Source: Gloeotrichia echinulata CP02 (GTDB lineage Bacteria; Cyanobacteriota; Cyanobacteriia; Cyanobacteriales; Nostocaceae). From it: DNA of 64,000 bases. Numbering within the stretch: position 1 is the first letter of the stretch; each line of letters opens with the position of its first letter. The stretch covers positions 6,454,001 to 6,518,000 of the forward strand of contig CP051187.1 in the NCBI GenBank assembly GCA_038087035.1. The letters run 5' to 3'. A model generated the notes under the pieces. It had not been told where the DNA came from and did not search any database. It saw only the letters and a list, made by a program, of their open reading frames with translations. Of the stretch, positions 45,312-55,865 are shown in pieces. Made by a program: the position numbers and the translations under genes.

Positions 45312-46085
45312 ATGCTGACGTTACTCAGTGATTTTGGCGATCGCGATGTGTATGTAGGCGTAATCAAAGGAGTAATCGCCCAAATCAACCCCAGGCTAAG
45401 AATAGTAGACTTAACCCACCAAATTTCCCCCCAAAACATCGCCGCAGCCAGATTTTGCCTGATGAACGCTTACCCCTATTTCCCGATGGGGACAGTCCAT
45501 GTGGCGGTAGTAGATCCGGGAGTGGGAAGTACGCGAAGGGCGATCGCCGTAGAATTTGCTCAGGGGTTTTTGGTGGGGCCAGATAATGGCATATTTAGTG
45601 GGGTACTCAGTCAAACTTCAGTAATTACCGCCGTCGAATTGACAAATCTTAATTATTGGAGAACTCCTCAACCAAGCAGGACATTCCACGGTAGAGATAT
45701 CTTTGCACCAGTAGGGGCAAATCTCGCCAGTGGTCTCCCCCTCCAACAGCTAGGAAGAGAAATTGATCCCAGCACTTTGGTACAGATGGATTTAGGCGAC
45801 TGCACCCAGACAACAACCGGTGTAGTGGGTTACATTCAATATATTGACCACTTTGGTAACTTAGTCAGCAACATTCCCGCCAGTTACGTCCAAGATAAAG
45901 CTTGGAGTGTGAAAGTAGCTGGATTAACTATACCAGGGTGTGAAACTTACAGTAATGTTAGAGCAGGAGAGGCGATCGCTTTAATTGGTAGCCACGGTTG
46001 GGTAGAAATAGCCATCAATAGCCGGAATGCACACCTGCAGTTGCATATAAACTTGCAAGATAGACTGGAAGTCATTAGTCAGTAG
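45312..46085 (+). CDS. S-adenosyl-L-methionine hydroxide adenosyltransferase (DUF62 family)
   Basis: The 257-residue product has LLSDFGDRDVYVGVIKG at the N-terminus with the SAM-binding Asp, VVDPGVGSTRRAIAV, GPDNGIFSGVL, FHGRDIFAPV and YIDHFGNLVSNI. The Asp-Arg-His set for activating water is therefore present. The family hydrolyses SAM to adenosine and methionine and is related to halogenating enzymes. The chlorinase-type insertion is absent. It begins a plus-strand group with the DUF2301 and YdcF genes, though a repeat-filled gap separates them. Confidence 0.92.
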   Translation: MLTLLSDFGDRDVYVGVIKGVIAQINPRLRIVDLTHQISPQNIAAARFCLMNAYPYFPMGTVHVAVVDPGVGSTRRAIAVEFAQGFLVGPDNGIFSGVLSQTSVITAVELTNLNYWRTPQPSRTFHGRDIFAPVGANLASGLPLQQLGREIDPSTLVQMDLGDCTQTTTGVVGYIQYIDHFGNLVSNIPASYVQDKAWSVKVAGLTIPGCETYSNVRAGEAIALIGSHGWVEIAINSRNAHLQLHINLQDRLEVISQ

Positions 46086-46260
46086 TCAAGAGTCAAGAGT
46101 CAAGAGCTTATACAGTTTCACTTTAATCATGATACCAATACATTGCTAGGGGCACGGCATTGCCGTGCCCCTACCGCGTGGTCTATTTACTTGAAAATGG
46201 CTGTAAACTAGTTACTAGGGACTACCCCTAACTCCCAACTCCCAACTCCCAACTCCTAAC
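46086..46260. repeat. tandem GTCAAGA and CCCAACT heptamers with a GGGGCACGGCA palindrome
   Basis: GAGTCAA units follow the SAM hydrolase stop and CTCCCAA units precede the next gene. Between them, 46147-46173 is a near-perfect palindrome (TAGGGGCACGGCA and its complement) resembling the inner arms of the family A MITEs. Confidence 0.7.
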
Positions 46261-46270
46261 TCCTCACTGG

Positions 46271-46933
46271 TTGACTATGACTACACAAACACTATCTCCA
46301 TCAGAAGTATATCAAGGTCAGTTTGGGGAATTTACAATTACTCAGAGCGATCGCCTGGGTGTGATTATCTACCGCACTGGCTTAATGGTAGCCGCACTGA
46401 CCTTTGGGATAGGTAGCGCTTTGGTATTGCTAGAAAATAACCCAAATGTTTTCACCACACTGACGCCTTTATATGCTTGTTTTAGCCTGGCTCTCGGTGT
46501 CAGTTTATTTACTATCCATATATATATGGTATTATTGCAGCGAGCATTGCAAGTTTTTTGGGCGATTGGAAGCATTACATCACTGGTACTGGCACTGACT
46601 AGCAGTACACCTTTAGCTGTCACTGTTTACAATCAACCTCTGACATTATTCGGCATTGGTTTTACCTTTGTGGCTTTAACAGGCATTTATTTCAAAGAAG
46701 CTTTCTGCTTCAATCGTCTGGAAACCAAGGTATTAACCGTCACCGTGCCGCTATTATTGCTGGGTCATTTGGTGGGGATTTTACCAACTCAGTGGGAACA
46801 GATTTTATTAGCAATTTGGGCGATTTTGTTTTTGGTGTTTGCTTTGCGGAAAACAATACAAGAAATGCCGGCGGATATAGGCGATAAGTCTGTATTTACT
46901 TATTTGAAAAAACAGCGTTTAGCAAAGGTTTAA
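46271..46933 (+). CDS. DUF2301 integral membrane protein
   Basis: The 220-residue protein has six to seven hydrophobic helices after a polar N-terminus (QFGEFTITQSDRLGVIIYRT). GIYFKEAFCFNRLETKVLT is a conserved loop in this cyanobacterial family. The function is unknown. The stop overlaps the start of the YdcF-like gene by one base (TTTAATG), so the two are translationally coupled. Confidence 0.85.
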   Translation: MTMTTQTLSPSEVYQGQFGEFTITQSDRLGVIIYRTGLMVAALTFGIGSALVLLENNPNVFTTLTPLYACFSLALGVSLFTIHIYMVLLQRALQVFWAIGSITSLVLALTSSTPLAVTVYNQPLTLFGIGFTFVALTGIYFKEAFCFNRLETKVLTVTVPLLLLGHLVGILPTQWEQILLAIWAILFLVFALRKTIQEMPADIGDKSVFTYLKKQRLAKV

Positions 46934-47622
46934 TGTTAAAAAAGAGTCGCCAGCGGCCAAAAATTCCCAAAATTCGGCTGATAAAACGCCGAGAAATCTG
47001 GACACTTACACTTTGGGGATGGGGAATTGCGAGCATTTTAGTCGCATCTTTAATATTTTTTATTATTACTCATGTACAACCATTTCTAGCAGTAACTTCC
47101 CCCATAAAATCAGCAGAATTATTGGTTGTAGAAGGATGGCTACCAGACTATGCAATCCAACAAGCCTTGACTGAATTTAAAAGTGGTGCTTATCGGCAAA
47201 TAATTACTACAGGAGGCACCATAGACAAAGGAAGTTATCTGATTCCATACAAAAATTTTGCCGAAGTCTCAGCACTCACCTTCAAAAAACTAGGACTAGA
47301 AACAGACAAGGTGATAGCTGTTCCCACACCTTTTGTAATTAAAGATCGTAGTTATGAATCTGCAGCCGAATTTGGGCGGTGGCTATCCAAGGCAAATTTC
47401 CAGATAGAATCAATTAATCTGTTTTCCGGGGACGTTCATACTCGCAGGAGTTGGCTATTATTCAAAAAAGTACTTGCTCCCAAAATAAAAGTTGGTGTGA
47501 TTGCTGCGAAAACGCAAGATTACAACCCAAACAAATGGTGGGTTTCCAGCCAAGGTGTACGGTCAGTGATTAATGAAATTATAGCGTATATTTATGCCCA
47601 GTTTGTTAATTGGAAAGCCTAA
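46933..47622 (+). CDS. YdcF/DUF218 family protein, single-pass membrane
   Basis: In 229 residues a basic N-terminus and one membrane helix (about 26-48) are followed by a DUF218 domain: LLVVEGWLPDYAIQQAL, IITTGGTIDKGSYL, then SYESAAEFGRWL and FSGDVHTRRSWLLFKK. These proteins lie at the membrane; ElyC and SanA relatives affect envelope integrity, but the biochemical activity is not settled. It is coupled to the DUF2301 gene. Confidence 0.85.
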   Translation: MLKKSRQRPKIPKIRLIKRREIWTLTLWGWGIASILVASLIFFIITHVQPFLAVTSPIKSAELLVVEGWLPDYAIQQALTEFKSGAYRQIITTGGTIDKGSYLIPYKNFAEVSALTFKKLGLETDKVIAVPTPFVIKDRSYESAAEFGRWLSKANFQIESINLFSGDVHTRRSWLLFKKVLAPKIKVGVIAAKTQDYNPNKWWVSSQGVRSVINEIIAYIYAQFVNWKA

Positions 47623-47864
47623 TGCCAATTCTATAAAAAAATTGGTAGCAGAAGAAGATTTAGGCAGCATCACAATTTCTTTTAACACGAAATACAAAGC
47701 TTTCCTTAAACCTCCGCGTCCCTCCGCGTGAAACTCTGCGATCCTTTGCGTTGAAAAATACAAAACATTTGGGATGCTACCGATATTTACCAGTTCATTA
47801 ATAATAAGTTTGTAATCAACACTTTAGCCCTAAAGCGGTGACTACGAGCAAATTTTCCTTTTAT

Positions 47865-48920
47865 CTATACCAAAGAAAAATCAGATTCTGTATCCATATC
47901 CGGTTCATAACCCTTGCTAAGTTTATCAATTGCGCGATCAATTAAATCTAAACCCTGATGCACATTGTCAACTAAACTTAATTTACCCCGCAAATCAGCC
48001 GCACCCACGAAACCTTTAGCATACCAAGTCATGTGCTTACGGGCTTGACGCACACCGCGATCGCCCTTATATTCCCATAAAGCTTGCAAATGTTCTCTAG
48101 CGCATTCCAGCAGTTGAATTGGGGTTGGCGCAGGTAACAGTTCCCCGGTTTTGAGGAAATAATCAACTTCTCCCACCAAAAACGGATAACCCAAAGTCCC
48201 ACGGGAACACATTACCCCATCAGCGCCAGTTTCCTCTAAACATTTCACCGCAGCTGCAACTGAAAAAATATCTCCATTCCCAATAACTGGAATCGAAAGC
48301 ACTTCCTTTACACGGGCTATCCATTCCCAGCGGGCATTGCCATTATAACCTTGGGCGCGGGTGCGTCCATGCACCGTAATCATTTTCGCCCCAGCATCTT
48401 CCATCCGCTTGGCAAAATCGAGAATCGTAATTTCTTGATCGTTCCAGCCAATACGGGTTTTGACTGTTACAGGGACATTCACAGCCTTTACTACTTCCCG
48501 CACAATCGCCTCAGCTACTTCTGGTTGTCGCAACAGGGAAGAACCACCACCATTTTTGGTAATTTTATTTACCGGGCATCCCATATTAATATCCACAGTA
48601 TCAGCGCCTTCTGCTACCGCCTTAACTGCAGCTTGGGCTAAAAAATCGGGACGACAGTCAAACAGCTGAATACTAATCGGACGTTCGTTAGGGTCTACCT
48701 CCATTATTTTAGGCAACTGCTTGACATAATGCAACCCCGTGGCATTGACCATTTCGGTGTACAGCATCGACTCTGGCGCATAGCGACGCACCAGACGGCG
48801 AAACACCATATCTGTCACCCCAGATAAAGGCGACTGCAAAACTCGGCTTTTGACTTCAAACGTGCCGATTTTCAGAGGTTGGGAGAGTCTAGCTTGGAGA
48901 GCGGGGGAGAGGGTTAGCAT
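47865..48920 (-). CDS. dus: tRNA-dihydrouridine synthase (Dus)
   Basis: From the ATG at 48920 (MLTLSPALQARL) the product has 351 residues; the frame is open 11 codons further to 48953, into the upstream gene. It is an FMN TIM-barrel with SRVLQSPLSGVTDMVFRRLV, the DINMGCPVNKITKNGGGSSL block holding the catalytic Cys, and HGRTRAQGY and GNGDIFS phosphate-binding loops. It reduces uridine to dihydrouridine in tRNA D-loops. The DusB-like form is usual in cyanobacteria. Confidence 0.95.
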   Translation of the reverse strand: MLTLSPALQARLSQPLKIGTFEVKSRVLQSPLSGVTDMVFRRLVRRYAPESMLYTEMVNATGLHYVKQLPKIMEVDPNERPISIQLFDCRPDFLAQAAVKAVAEGADTVDINMGCPVNKITKNGGGSSLLRQPEVAEAIVREVVKAVNVPVTVKTRIGWNDQEITILDFAKRMEDAGAKMITVHGRTRAQGYNGNARWEWIARVKEVLSIPVIGNGDIFSVAAAVKCLEETGADGVMCSRGTLGYPFLVGEVDYFLKTGELLPAPTPIQLLECAREHLQALWEYKGDRGVRQARKHMTWYAKGFVGAADLRGKLSLVDNVHQGLDLIDRAIDKLSKGYEPDMDTESDFSLV

Positions 48921-48933
48921 ACAATCGGAGAAT

Positions 48934-49218
48934 TTAGGTTTGAGACCCAACACTTTGATATGTTAGACTTTCCATCAAGATTTTAGTACCTGTTGGCGTC
49001 AAATCCCAGCGATCTCGGGGCGATCCTGGCTGCACATATCTTGTCAGTAAACCCTTCGCAGCTAAATTCTTTAACACCACCATCATGTCAGGTTCTCTAG
49101 GCACGTCTAGGCGAGAAAGATGATTAGCTATTTCATACCAACTCCAATTTCCCTCGCCTTTGGCGACTAATTCCAGAAGTACTAATTCAAGTTGAGTTAC
49201 TTTGACTGCGTTTTTCAT
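48934..49218 (-). CDS. small winged-helix protein (PadR/MarR-like)
   Basis: From the ATG at 49218 (MKNAVKVTQLELVLLELV) the product has 94 residues, essentially one winged-helix domain: a helix ending KGEGNWSWYEIANHLSR, a recognition helix region PDMMVVLKNLAAKGLLTRYV and a wing DRWDLTPTGTKIL. It is encoded 13 bp upstream of dus and probably cotranscribed. It is likely a DNA-binding regulator; its target is unknown. Confidence 0.75.
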   Translation of the reverse strand: MKNAVKVTQLELVLLELVAKGEGNWSWYEIANHLSRLDVPREPDMMVVLKNLAAKGLLTRYVQPGSPRDRWDLTPTGTKILMESLTYQSVGSQT

Positions 49219-49698
49219 AAAAATTCCTCCCACTCTTCAATAATATTCAGAGTGAAAAACTCGCAGATGTTTTAGCGCGGTGAAGCAGAACAGGGCTTAA
49301 ATGATTGGCGCTCTTGTGATTGTACCGCTCTATGTAACCTGTGCGTGCTTTGTGGTGGACTAAAAGACGGCAAACACGACTTTGATGTTACGGTTCACCC
49401 CAATTGCTGAAAGTATTAATTCTCATACATTAGACAAAGTGTAAGTAAATCATCGATGAACCGATTAGAGACATACTCAAGTTTGACCGTCCCAAACAAG
49501 GTTCGGGAAACCCTCCTTCATGGACCGGCTACAACTGAGCTTCAGTATATATATCAGCATATGGGGTTCTAACCCCAGAAAAGCCAAATCACAAGGTATT
49601 TATGCTGGACTGGCTGCTGTTTTTAACCAGTTGGTTCAAAATTTAGTCCTTTATAGTCCCATTCATTCATTTGTAGTTATACGGAGCCAGCACCTAAA
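49219..49698. other. 480-bp divergent intergenic region upstream of dnaK
   Basis: It holds the promoters of dnaK (plus) and of the winged-helix gene (minus). I saw no CIRCE element (TTAGCACTC-type inverted repeat). The only ORF (49520-49711) is a shadow overlapping the dnaK start. Confidence 0.5.
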
Positions 49699-51603
<1,905 letters not shown>

Positions 51604-51655
51604 TTTCCTGTTTGGGGATGCTGCAGGACTTTTTAGGCATCCCATCCTTATCTCA

Positions 51656-51698
51656 TATTACCCATCTAAGCATTTGCTTGGGTGGGGATTTTTTTATT
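51656..51698 (+). terminator. probable terminator of dnaK
   Basis: An imperfect stem (CCCATCTAAGC and GCTTGGGTGGG, loop ATTT) is followed by GATTTTTTT, about 55 bp past the stop. Confidence 0.65.
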
Positions 51699-51726
51699 TA
51701 TATTTTTGTCTCACGCATTCGGCATA

Positions 51727-51798
51727 TAATCGTAGGGGCATCAGCACCGCTGTGCCCCAACCCACTAGATAAAATCACGCAAAATCTCTGACTTACAG
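51727..51798. repeat. about 70-bp direct repeat, copy 1
   Basis: From TAATCGTAGGGGCATCAGCA through AAATCACGCAAAAT it is nearly identical to 52191-52262. The two copies bracket the 75-residue gene at 51824. It contains a short inverted pair (GGGGCATCAGC and GCTGTGCCCC). Confidence 0.8.
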
Positions 51799-51823
51799 AA
51801 CATTTCATCAAGGTCTATAGGCG

Positions 51824-52051
51824 TTATTCTGGCGATTGTTTACTATCCTCATCTTGATATGCTTTGATTTTGGCATATAAACTGGCAACGGTTTCTTGAG
51901 CAAACAGTTTTTCTTTAACTTGCAAATAGTCGCCTTCACTTAGTTTACACGTCGCCCAAAATTTCATTACCTTCGATGGTTCTAAGTGAGTAAATAAAAC
52001 CTGCATTACCTCTTGAATATTTTCTTGTTCATTAATCACTTTAATTTTCAT
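51824..52051 (-). CDS. 75-residue conserved hypothetical protein
   Basis: MKIKVINEQENIQEVMQVLF begins a small protein with FTHLEPSKVMKFWATCKLS and GDYLQVKEKLFAQETVASLY, ending in an acidic tail. It looks like real protein and resembles short cyanobacterial hypotheticals often paired with toxin-like genes, though no partner lies beside it here. Direct repeats flank it, so it may have moved as a cassette. Confidence 0.65.
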   Translation of the reverse strand: MKIKVINEQENIQEVMQVLFTHLEPSKVMKFWATCKLSEGDYLQVKEKLFAQETVASLYAKIKAYQDEDSKQSPE

Positions 52052-52190
52052 TTTTTTCTCTACAAATGCGATATTCGTAGCTTACCGTAGGTATCGCAAT
52101 TCCACCCATCTCTCAACCATCGCAGACTTAGGCGTAGCCCTTCTGTGATATCCCTCTCCATCCCACCGCCAAACACCATCATTATATAAA

Positions 52191-52262
52191 TAATCGTAGG
52201 GGCATCAGCACCGCTGTGCCCCAACCCACTAGATAAAATCACGCAAAATATCTCATTGACAG
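52191..52262. repeat. about 70-bp direct repeat, copy 2
   Basis: It matches 51727-51798 except for a few bases near its end (AAATATCTCATTGACAG against AAATCTCTGACTTACAG). Confidence 0.8.
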
Positions 52263-52322
52263 AAGATTTAAAAGGCAATATCGCTCTCCATCCTACCGCA
52301 TAACGCCATCATTCACCCTCAA

Positions 52323-52511
52323 AACGAGAACATTCTCACTTGAAACGAGAACATTCTCACTTGAAACGAGAACATTCTCACTTGAAACGAGAACATTCTC
52401 ACTTGAAACGAGAACATTCTCACTTGAAACGAGAACATTCTCACTTGAAACGAGAACATTCTCACTTGAAACGAGAACATTCTCACTTGAAACGAGAACA
52501 TTCTCACTTGG
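52323..52511. repeat. nine tandem copies of a 21-bp unit
   Basis: The unit is AACGAGAACATTCTCACTTG plus A, perfectly repeated, with GAGAA-CA-TTCTC inside each copy. Because 21 is a multiple of three, three frames stay open, reading KREHSHL on the plus strand and SSENVLV or FQVRMFS on the minus strand. There is no ribosome site or unique coding flank, so I treat it as a DNA repeat. Confidence 0.95.
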
Positions 52512-52566
52512 AACACCAAACTTCGAGTTCCGAACACCAAACGAAATAATTATCATGTCTATTGAA

Positions 52567-52819
52567 TTATTCCGATTCCGGTTCTTCGCTAATTTTTGTT
52601 AAACTCGCTTGACAAGCTGCCAAATTTTCACGCACTGTAATACTATTGGGATAATTCCCTCTAAGCGTTGCTCACAAATTGCCAGAGCTTGGAGGTAGAA
52701 AGGTTCAGCTTCCCTGTATCTTCCTTGGGAGTCGTAGAGATACGCCAAATTGTTGAGGCTAGTTGCAACATCAGGATGTTCATCACCCAGCAGGCGTCGC
52801 CTTAATTCTAAAGCGTAAA
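52567..52819 (-). pseudogene. TPR-repeat protein remnant, 5'-truncated and frameshifted
   Basis: One frame reads ALELRRRLLGDEHPDVATSL, NNLAYLYDSQGRYREAEPFY and LQALAICEQRLEG, the kinesin-light-chain type TPR repeat. The end continues in a neighbouring frame as NYPNSITVRENLAACQASL down to a TAA at 52567. No start codon remains. Confidence 0.8.
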
Positions 52820-52912
52820 AGAAAGGTTATTATAGAGTGTGTAGGAGCTATAATGACCTCTTTACAAGCAGTTGGTCAAATGCTATGACCACTATTCAAC
52901 TAGAGGCTGAAG

Positions 52913-53140
52913 ATGAGGCAAACAAGACAACTCACTGCGATTATTGAGCGTGAGGGAGATGGATATGTATCCCTTTGTCCAGAACTCGATATTGCCAGCC
53001 AAGGCGATACTATTGAAGAAGCACGAAATAATCTGCTTGAAGCATTAGAACTCTTTTTTGAGACGGCTGATCCCTCGGAAGTTCAGGAACGGCTAAAAAC
53101 AGAAGTCTTTATCACGCGCTTAGAGGTGAGTGTTGGGTAA
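52913..53140 (+). CDS. hicB: HicB-family antitoxin
   Basis: The 75-residue HicB fold has LTAIIEREGDGYVSLCPELD, IASQGDTIEEARNNLLEALE and a short C-terminal strand. It should neutralise the HicA toxin encoded downstream, whose start overlaps its end by 11 bases. Just upstream, an ATG at 52885 opens MTTIQLEAED, the head of a different small antitoxin-like protein that quickly reaches a stop. The hicB start lies inside that remnant. Confidence 0.85.
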   Translation: MRQTRQLTAIIEREGDGYVSLCPELDIASQGDTIEEARNNLLEALELFFETADPSEVQERLKTEVFITRLEVSVG

Positions 53141-53357
53141 GTTGCGGGTGCTTTCGGGTCGGGAAGTGTGCCAAATTCTAGAGCAGCATAGGTTTGTGCA
53201 AGTGCGTCAGCGCGGTAGCCATATTATTATGCAGCAAAGAACAGAAGACTCAACAATTACTGTTCCTGTCCCTGATTATGACGAACTTCGCGTGGGCACT
53301 TTGCGGTCTATTATTCGCCAGTCTGGATTACCCCGCAGTTTGTTTGAGGTAAATTAA
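53130..53357 (+). CDS. hicA: HicA-family mRNA interferase toxin
   Basis: The 75-residue double-stranded-RNA-binding-like toxin has SGREVCQILEQHRFVQVRQR followed by GSHIIMQQ, with catalytic His31, then VPVPDYDELRVGTLRSIIRQ. The start at 53130 (GTG, product beginning with LGKLRVL) overlaps hicB. The pair is in the antitoxin-first order. Confidence 0.9.
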   Translation: MLGKLRVLSGREVCQILEQHRFVQVRQRGSHIIMQQRTEDSTITVPVPDYDELRVGTLRSIIRQSGLPRSLFEVN

Positions 53358-53421
53358 GGGATTTCCCACAAATAAATTATCCTATCTTGTGGGGTGGACA
53401 TCCAGCCGTTAAATAGCCGTT

Positions 53422-54120
53422 CTACTGCAATAATTGATGTAAAAAGAACGCAAGGGCTGCACTACCTAAAGGAACTGTCAAATTGTCAATCCCTAAAAAC
53501 GAAACAGCTTCTAAGGCAGTAGCGACTACAGCCACTATTAACGATATCACCCAAGTCTGCCAGATATTACCTTGCACACCCAGGAAAATTAAATTACTAA
53601 CGATATAACTAACCAGCGTCATAGTCAAAGAACCTTCCCAGCTTTTTTGCCCCCCAAAGACCTTATACTTATGCTTACCAAAACGCTGCCCAATTAAGGC
53701 TGCTAGTCCATCTCCCCAGGTCATCACCAAAATTCCTAGGGCTGCGTATTGTGGTTGTTGCAAATACCAGAAGTAAGCAACTAAAATACCGAAACTGACA
53801 GAGTAAAAAAATGTCCCCAAACTTTGGCGTCCAACGCTATTAATACCAGGGAGAATGGGAAATCGGTAAGATAATAAAGTAACTACACTCGCTACAATTG
53901 AAGCGGTAATACCGACAATTGCCGGGATATCTAGCCACCAAGCGAGTAAAATTACATTCCCAGTACCAATATGAACTATTTTGCGTATAATTTCTGGATC
54001 GTCATTGACAAAGCGTTTTACTCCCCATGAGATGATGAGGATGAGTAACACCCAAGCTGCAACGATCGCAATTTGCAGCCATATGGGGGAAATTGACTCG
54101 AAACCGGGAAATGTACTCAA
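53422..54120 (-). CDS. phytol kinase (CTP-dependent polyprenol kinase family)
   Basis: This 232-residue membrane protein with about seven helices has the kinase-family blocks EIIRKIVHIGTGNVILLAWW, TWGDGLAALIGQRFGKHKY and GQKSWEGSLTM. In cyanobacteria and plants (VTE5) it phosphorylates phytol released from chlorophyll, feeding tocopherol and chlorophyll resynthesis. It diverges from yidD with a 60-bp gap. Confidence 0.9.
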   Translation of the reverse strand: MSTFPGFESISPIWLQIAIVAAWVLLILIISWGVKRFVNDDPEIIRKIVHIGTGNVILLAWWLDIPAIVGITASIVASVVTLLSYRFPILPGINSVGRQSLGTFFYSVSFGILVAYFWYLQQPQYAALGILVMTWGDGLAALIGQRFGKHKYKVFGGQKSWEGSLTMTLVSYIVSNLIFLGVQGNIWQTWVISLIVAVVATALEAVSFLGIDNLTVPLGSAALAFFLHQLLQ

Positions 54121-54182
54121 CTCAAGATGCTGCTGGAAAATTTTTACCTTTGTTACTACTCTATAAGATTTAGGTGACGCCT

Positions 54183-54431
54183 ATGAAACTATTATTTATT
54201 TCCCTGATTCGGGGCTACCGGATGTTTATTTCCCCACTGTTTCCTCCGACTTGTCGCTTTCAACCCACTTGTTCAATGTACGCCATTCAAGCCATTGAAC
54301 GATTTGGCCCCTGGCGCGGTAGCTGGATGGGTTTGCGGCGCATCTTCCGCTGTCATCCATTTCATCCCGGTGGTTATGATCCAGTCCCAGAGGAAAGGGG
54401 AAAAGAGGGGGGACAAATGAGTAATGAGTAA
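54183..54431 (+). CDS. yidD: membrane protein insertion efficiency factor YidD
   Basis: From the ATG at 54183 (MKLLFISLIRGYRMFISPLF) the product has 82 residues, with PTCRFQPTCSMYAIQAIERF and GSWMGLRRIFRCHPFHPGGYDPVP, the invariant Cys-Arg-Pro-Cys-Tyr set of the family. It assists YidC-dependent membrane insertion. The last dozen residues (GKEGGQMSNE) run into the heptamer repeat that follows, so the natural stop may have been lost. Confidence 0.95.
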   Translation: MKLLFISLIRGYRMFISPLFPPTCRFQPTCSMYAIQAIERFGPWRGSWMGLRRIFRCHPFHPGGYDPVPEERGKEGGQMSNE

Positions 54432-54945
54432 TGAGTAATGAGTAATGAGTAATGAGTAATGAGTAATGAGTAATGAGTAATGAGTAATGAGTAATGAGTA
54501 ATGAGTAATGAGTAATCAGTAATGAGTAATGAGTAATGAGTAATGAGTAATGAGTAATGAGTAATGAGTAATCAGTAATGAGTAATGAGTAATCAGTAAT
54601 GAGTAATGAGTAATGAGTAATGAGTAATGAGTAATGAGTAATCAGTAATGAGTAATGAGTAATGAGTAATGAGTAATCAGTAATGAGTAATGAGTAATGA
54701 GTAATGAGTAATGAGTAATGAGTAATCAGTAATGAGTAATGAGTAATGAGTAATGAGTAATCAGTAATGAGTAATGAGTAATGAGTAATGAGTAATGAGT
54801 AATGAGTAATCAGTAATGAGTAATGAGTAATGAGTAATGAGTAATGAGTAATGAGTAATCAGTAATGAGTAATGAGTAATGAGTAATGAGTAATCAGTAA
54901 TGAGTAATGAGTAATGAGTAATGAGTAATGAGTAATGAGTAATGA
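54417..54945. repeat. about 75 tandem GAGTAAT heptamers
   Basis: Almost pure GAGTAAT units, interrupted at irregular intervals by CAGTAAT, run for 529 bp, followed by a short GACAACT run. It starts inside the end of yidD and finishes 45 bp before the VanX-like gene. It is the largest simple tract in the window. Confidence 0.97.
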
Positions 54946-54990
54946 CAACTGACAACTGACAAATGACAAATGACAACTGATAACTGACAA

Positions 54991-55698
54991 ATGAGACCCT
55001 ATCACAATATCCCGATTATTGAGTGTAGTGAGCCACTGGTAGCCATTCCGTTGGAACTGTTTGCGGTGGAATCGCCCCATCCTTATGAAAAGCTTGGTGC
55101 TGACTATGGGGGACATTCTCCCTATTATTTGCGCCAAAGTGTAATTGAGAACCTGATCCAAGCCCAAAATTATTTACAATTAGAGTGTCCTAACTGGCAC
55201 ATTCAAATTTTTGATGCCTATCGACCAGTAGCTGTGCAGCAGTTTATGGTTGATTATAGTTTTGCAGAAGCTTTGCAGCAACGGGGGCTGACTGAGGAAG
55301 AGTTATCACCAAACCAACGTCAAGAGGTTTGGGAAGCGGTTTATCAAATTTGGGCTGTACCGAGTTTAGATGAAAAAACTCCCCCGCCCCATAGTACCGG
55401 TGCGGCGGTAGATGTTACCCTAGTGGATGATCTAGGACAAATTGTGAATATGGGTTCACCAATAGATGAAATGTCACAGCGATCGCTTCCCGATTACTAT
55501 GGCAATAGTGAACATCCACAGGCACAACAGTATCATGCCTATCGCCAGTTGTTAAACGATGTTATGCTAAAAGCTGGATTTCAACGCAATCCCAGGGAAT
55601 GGTGGCATTTTTGCTTTGGTGATCAAATGTGGGCTTGGTTGAATAATCAATCTCATTCAAATAATGCTTTTACCGCACGCTATGGGCGTCTGGTATAG
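54991..55698 (+). CDS. D-alanyl-D-alanine dipeptidase, VanX-like (M15D)
   Basis: The 235-residue zinc peptidase has IQIFDAYRPVAVQQ with the transition-state Arg78, HSTGAAVDVTL with zinc ligands His134 and Asp141, and EWWHFCFG with catalytic Glu203 and zinc ligand His206. It cleaves D-Ala-D-Ala in peptidoglycan recycling. There is no clear signal peptide, so a cytoplasmic site is likely. The upstream repeat leaves little room for a promoter, which must lie inside or before the repeat. Confidence 0.94.
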   Translation: MRPYHNIPIIECSEPLVAIPLELFAVESPHPYEKLGADYGGHSPYYLRQSVIENLIQAQNYLQLECPNWHIQIFDAYRPVAVQQFMVDYSFAEALQQRGLTEEELSPNQRQEVWEAVYQIWAVPSLDEKTPPPHSTGAAVDVTLVDDLGQIVNMGSPIDEMSQRSLPDYYGNSEHPQAQQYHAYRQLLNDVMLKAGFQRNPREWWHFCFGDQMWAWLNNQSHSNNAFTARYGRLV

Positions 55699-55865
55699 CA
55701 ATTTGTCTAATTCATGATGATATCACTACCTAAGCATCATCATGAATGAGACAGAATACTAAGTACAATATTTCATTAATTCGTAGCGAATTCTCTGCGC
55801 TCCTCTGCGCTCCTCTGCGTTTAAATTTTCACCCTCAATGCGCCACGATTTTACCCAAAGCTGTA

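Noticed and set aside
49234..49698. CIRCE operator upstream of dnaK
   Set aside because: I could not find the TTAGCACTC-N9-GAGTGCTAA inverted repeat.
52060..52278. Minus-strand ORF of 72 codons
   Set aside because: It overlaps the direct repeat at 52191 and lacks any recognisable pattern or ribosome site.
52323..52511. LexA (SOS) boxes in the 21-bp repeat
   Set aside because: GAGAA-CA-TTCTC does not match the cyanobacterial LexA consensus that I know, and no SOS gene is adjacent.
52293..52556. Overlapping ORFs of 69-87 codons on both strands through the 21-bp repeat
   Set aside because: They are open only because the repeat length is a multiple of three; no ribosome site or unique coding flank supports any of them.
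54761..55167. Minus-strand ORFs reading YSLLITH repeats
   Set aside because: They are translations of the GAGTAAT tract and of the reverse strand of the VanX-like gene start.
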